Below, piece by piece: positions 7,001-9,131 of a DNA stretch of 9,131 nucleotides (positions within the stretch are counted from its first letter, which is position 1; every line of letters starts with the position of its first letter). Position numbers and translations under genes: made by a program. The notes beneath the pieces were generated by a model. The model was not told where the DNA came from, ran no database searches, and saw only the letters and a list, made by a program, of their open reading frames with translations. This DNA is from Promethearchaeota archaeon (lineage in GTDB: Archaea; Asgardarchaeota; Lokiarchaeia; Sigynarchaeales; SOKP01). The stretch is taken from NCBI GenBank assembly GCA_016839905.1, contig JAEOTJ010000255.1:1-9131 (forward strand), in the 5' to 3' direction.

Positions 7001-9021
7001 ATGATCCAAAAAAGGGAAAGAATTTAATTGATGATATGGATGATTATAAAGAAGAATGGGATGCTTTAATAGATGAATTATGGAACGATGATATTAAGAC
7101 ACGTGCCTCAACCCAAAATATGTATTTTGAAGTAATGGCAAATATGGACGATCCTTGTCCTAAAACTAAATATATAAGGCTTACTAGGAAACGGATTAAG
7201 ATGATTGGGGCTGTCGCTATCGCAATGGGGGCAGTAAACCTGATTTTTGGCACAATAGAGATGCTCAGGCTAGCGGCAGATGGAGCAGCAGGTCTGTTTA
7301 AAGATAGAGAAGCAGAATATTTCATGAGGATGGCGGGAGCTACTTGCACTACGCTAATGGGTGGTCTCACCGTTATTGCAGGTGCCCTTTTATTTATCCA
7401 AGCATTACCAAAGGCCGCAGGCAAGAATTTTTTAAAAGCAGTAAGGTTTCTTGGCAAGGCAATTAGCGTATTAGCAGTTCTAACCTATGCATTTGGAATT
7501 GGAACGCTCATAGCTCAATTAAACGCAGGTGATATAAGTCAGGAAGAATTTAATTTCGAGCTTGGAAAAATAATCATAGAGATCGCATTTGATATAGGGA
7601 TAGGATTAGCTATTGGAGCAGCAATAAGCTCAACGGGATGGGGCATTGCGGCAGGATTAGCAGTTGCAGGACTAAGTGCCTTGGCAGGTTGGGTCGCATC
7701 CTTGTTTAATCATCCAAGATTCGATGTAATAACATCAAGTGACCCTAATTCAGGTACAAGATTAATCATTCCTGATGATACTCTCCATAATATGAGAAGG
7801 CATGGAAGCTTGAGAGTTGGAGATAGAATTCAATTTTATATAAGAGCTAAAAATACTGGAGATCGTCCCGCGTGGTTTAGGTCAAGGTTTGCCCTTGTTG
7901 GAGGGAGTGATCAAAGCTGGAGTGGTAGATGGGGTTCTTCGAATTACGGTAAAAATTCAATCCATCACAATACTTTTACATCATATATCGGAACTGGTAC
8001 TACTGATGTTCGATATAGATTAAGGATGCAGATGGACTGGGAAAAGTTTCATATTATTGTATTTGTTCCATGGTGGACGAGAGAAACAGGATTTAGATAT
8101 GATGAGACAGAATCACTCGGATTGCTCGCTGTAGAATCTACAATATTAAATTTCTATGCCCAAACCGAAGAATTAATGAACTTGGCACAGTTAATCAACA
8201 AGTATCAAGAATTAGAACAGGAATACAAGTGGAAAGATATGTATTATACTGCTAGTGAAATCATGGCAAGAACGCAAAGCCAATCCAAGATTAGCTATGA
8301 CCTTTATAATAATATCGTGAGTAATAAGATCGATTATGATGGAACCACGTATGATGAATATACGACCTCTAATTTTGAAGAATATTTATTATTAATTGAG
8401 ACTTTTTATGGTAATGGATTTAGAGCAAAACAATTATCTTTAACGCCAACTGAACAAGAGATCTATGATGCAGAAGGAGATCAAAAGCGTTTTCATCTAA
8501 AAGTTCAATCATATGATGCATCTGGTGGTGCGATTCTCATTCCTAAACAATGGTTTGAAGAAACTGATTTTGCAATTTATGATGAATACAAGACAAAGAG
8601 AGACAATTTGCCTTTAAGAACTAATATAAGGATGGATTTAGGGATTGATATAATTGATATTGATCCATTGACGAGATCTGCAGATGTGGATTTTGATTTG
8701 AAGCTTGAGTCAAATAGTTTTGAAGGTGACCAGTCAAAAATGGTTGAATTTAGATTCGAGACTCCTTCAGGATTCGAAATTTTAGGAGATCAAATTTATT
8801 CAGTGACTCAGCCATTATCCTCTGAGTTCAGTTTTACCCTTGATCAGATCGATTATACTCTTGGTATAGGTATTTACTACATAGATTTTAAGATATTTCT
8901 AGATGGTAATCCAAATCCTGTGTATGAAGAATCCATACCATTCAGGATAATGGGATTTAGCAAGGTAGATATGGAAACATACACACCTACAGAAGCAATT
9001 ATTCCAGGATTTCGGGACTAA
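4090..9021 (+). CDS. Giant exported protein with calcium loops and an internal five-helix hydrophobic block
   Basis: A 1643-residue protein. Residues 1-30 are a signal peptide (basic NKIKYKR, hydrophobic core, end near ILA-DD). Residues 40-370 are beta-rich, with related segments at 68-86 and 296-314. Acidic DxDxDG loops occur at 231-239 (DWDGDEIYD), 376-387 (DSDGDGVKDGEE) and 398-406 (DTDDDGLPD); the last two match thrombospondin type-3-like calcium sites. Residues 420-930 are mixed and unrecognised, and 944-999 are highly charged helix. Residues 1036-1204 hold about five Gly/Ala-rich hydrophobic helices (1036-1056, 1080-1104, 1117-1143, 1158-1178, 1181-1204). Residues 1213-1335 look CARDB-like (VGDRIQFYIRAKNTGD); 1352-1412 are helical; 1515-1620 form another beta domain. 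There is no terminal anchor and no protease or nuclease motif. Function is unknown: a surface receptor, an adhesin or a membrane-inserting exoprotein are all possible. AGGTAAAG precedes the ATG, and the signal peptide supports this start. Confidence 0.93.
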   Translation: MNKIKYKRTILVSLIIFCVVSSSILPYILADDPPPLDPPIIVDGDYLYLNDPAAGTYVFTAKEECYIFVKVKDIDFTEITLDGEILELSYGLNMFPKLFEQEFTNHELVIDPENSEFIQWIAIEPLFIAEGVLESLDQNTAIDVPFIAGGYITILLQPNFLYNWLYVELDNVVLKEVYDPADYPEMNSQLYSYYLEGGAYIRFDYNMEPGDHLLKLKGDGDLDYKILVNLDWDGDEIYDVEEVQQELFYDIDPTIPDVWGFFEKGEEINPLFEEDIYLEGSFSFYLPEVQMPPTLFIDVIYGEFKDFVIDGDILTFKNLIVESGYEDPPIELEYPQFLSKGWHNIEYLYKADLYNKISFKISDEEIKVIQIPEFIDSDGDGVKDGEEISSGLNRYNPDTDDDGLPDFYDPSPLNSIVLDKDLIHQIILPTHLDKDSMITLQVKKPANDYSTKGVNRLWRGAYNVTITPVLRLFGNKKEVGVSESGEILTVDMNRAELDATWNDPGENINLVFECDPAYEEGGLGDPLPNPSDPDGEFWIVYPKPSENSFEYDITFPKTHPAKLDGYLDLRFDFIWLITEYNQESGKSSVLHYYEFEENIIIQNMIKREVESMDYIIASPDSFIEHRILWLLIQNPDLRTHINAGTDLYGVADDIMGEGTVDYYKLGEEIMNDIEIYYDGNVNPDPENEVLYAAGMQNNYDILKEIMLSTIPDPSFAEIHQGDFDSFFSFNSISNVYQDDEIGIGDAEVQGDSKINYAITYYDYSDDQNTIIEQRAMIMELPISLEVESFPDSKVLKITQVMGREIPLNEIPTSLNQEIYDKITFHHQIYIEKDDLNEPIPTLHFNEEIDIYKELYNNRPEEVEKGSLLFSHYSPGLTDNFFKYYFDVEFNTDDITSKLYDNFIEGHFTSDKFDDYVGLVADFSEFFSESQEPGQPKEFLPELFQDDIKAEAKLKVIEKFHDKMKELQKLVNDPKKGKNLIDDMDDYKEEWDALIDELWNDDIKTRASTQNMYFEVMANMDDPCPKTKYIRLTRKRIKMIGAVAIAMGAVNLIFGTIEMLRLAADGAAGLFKDREAEYFMRMAGATCTTLMGGLTVIAGALLFIQALPKAAGKNFLKAVRFLGKAISVLAVLTYAFGIGTLIAQLNAGDISQEEFNFELGKIIIEIAFDIGIGLAIGAAISSTGWGIAAGLAVAGLSALAGWVASLFNHPRFDVITSSDPNSGTRLIIPDDTLHNMRRHGSLRVGDRIQFYIRAKNTGDRPAWFRSRFALVGGSDQSWSGRWGSSNYGKNSIHHNTFTSYIGTGTTDVRYRLRMQMDWEKFHIIVFVPWWTRETGFRYDETESLGLLAVESTILNFYAQTEELMNLAQLINKYQELEQEYKWKDMYYTASEIMARTQSQSKISYDLYNNIVSNKIDYDGTTYDEYTTSNFEEYLLLIETFYGNGFRAKQLSLTPTEQEIYDAEGDQKRFHLKVQSYDASGGAILIPKQWFEETDFAIYDEYKTKRDNLPLRTNIRMDLGIDIIDIDPLTRSADVDFDLKLESNSFEGDQSKMVEFRFETPSGFEILGDQIYSVTQPLSSEFSFTLDQIDYTLGIGIYYIDFKIFLDGNPNPVYEESIPFRIMGFSKVDMETYTPTEAIIPGFRD
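5215..5316 (+). other. Thrombospondin type-3-like calcium-binding segment in the giant protein
   Basis: Residues 376-409 contain two acidic loops, DSDGDGVKDGEE and DTDDDGLPDFYDP, joined by a segment with Asn-Pro before the second loop. This is the usual arrangement of tandem TSP3/EF-loop-like repeats in secreted archaeal and bacterial proteins. Regularly spaced Asp at 376, 378, 380 and 384, and at 398, 400, 402 and 406, are the expected calcium ligands. Confidence 0.8.
7195..7701 (+). other. Hydrophobic multi-helix block inside the giant protein
   Basis: Residues 1036-1204 are Gly/Ala/Ile/Leu-rich and read as about five membrane-type helices with short polar links. The longest links carry FKDREAEYF (1070-1078) and NAGDISQEEFNFELG (1145-1159). 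A basic stretch, RLTRKRIK (1030-1037), precedes the first helix. Local GC content is high: 29 of 60 bases at 7201-7260, against 9 of 60 at 6721-6780. Gly/Ala codons largely explain this. Confidence 0.8.
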
Positions 9022-9131
9022 ATCCAATAAATATATATTTTAAATCTCTCTTCATTGCCTCTTTAACACATATTGTATGAATCAGATCCGTGCAAATATG
9101 ACAAGTTTCTAAAGTTAAACACTTTTCAGGC
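8999..9131 (-). CDS. Possible C-terminal end of a convergent Cys/His-rich gene (partial)
   Basis: On the minus strand one frame is open from the window edge (9130) to TAA at 8999-9001, giving 43 residues with no start in view except an internal Met. It contains Cys4-x5-Cys10-x2-Cys13-x7-Cys21 with His11 and His18 (CLTLETCHICTDLIHTIC), then a charged helix-like stretch and YIFIGFSPEILE before the stop. Such Cys/His density is unusual for a chance frame and suggests a zinc- or iron-sulfur-binding end, but no family is recognised. It would overlap the last 23 bases of the giant gene, tail to tail. A chance open frame of this length is quite possible in AT-rich DNA, so this needs the flanking sequence. 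Confidence 0.4.
   Translation of the reverse strand, partial: PEKCLTLETCHICTDLIHTICVKEAMKRDLKYIFIGFSPEILE

Noticed and set aside
7044..7457. 137-codon minus-strand frame
   Set aside because: It is antisense to the Gly/Ala-rich hydrophobic block of the giant protein, where high GC content and codon bias remove stops. The other strand has continuous domain structure.

Overview
The window is AT-rich and probably archaeal. The best guess is an Asgard (Lokiarchaeia-like) genome, though no phylogenetic marker is present. The basis is indirect: an intracellular protein made almost entirely of SDS22-like leucine-rich repeats, a secreted beta-propeller-repeat protein, a very large exported protein with calcium-binding loops, AT-rich TATA-like elements 25-50 bases upstream of starts, weak or absent Shine-Dalgarno sequences, and heavy use of AGA/AGG arginine codons.

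Layout: (1) 1-650, minus strand: N-terminal part of an exported SBBP-type beta-propeller protein whose 3' end lies beyond the window edge. (2) 651-1070: AT-rich divergent intergenic region. (3) 1071-1268, plus: a possible 65-residue protein with two membrane helices. (4) 1282-3453, minus: a 723-residue leucine-rich-repeat protein, tail to tail with the small gene across a 13-base gap. (5) 3454-4089: a 636-base, very AT-rich divergent intergenic region with promoters, several palindromes, a repeated 17-base element and one GC-richer island. (6) 4090-9021, plus: a 1643-residue exported protein with N-terminal beta modules, calcium loops, a central block of about five hydrophobic helices, a CARDB-like domain, a helical region and a C-terminal beta domain. 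(7) 8999-9131, minus: the apparent C-terminal end of another gene, Cys/His-rich, overlapping the end of the giant gene.

Every neighbouring pair of genes is on opposite strands, so nothing here forms an operon and functional linkage cannot be read from gene order. Two proteins (SBBP and giant) carry N-terminal export signals; the LRR protein does not and should be cytoplasmic. All three large genes are built by internal duplication.

The points most worth a second look are: the recently homogenised LRR array with three perfect 45-base copies; one LRR whose odd sequence is a local frameshifted copy of the consensus; the two-module cap duplication of the LRR protein; the hydrophobic five-helix block inside the giant exported protein, whose topology is not easy to explain; and the partial convergent Cys-rich reading frame at the right edge.
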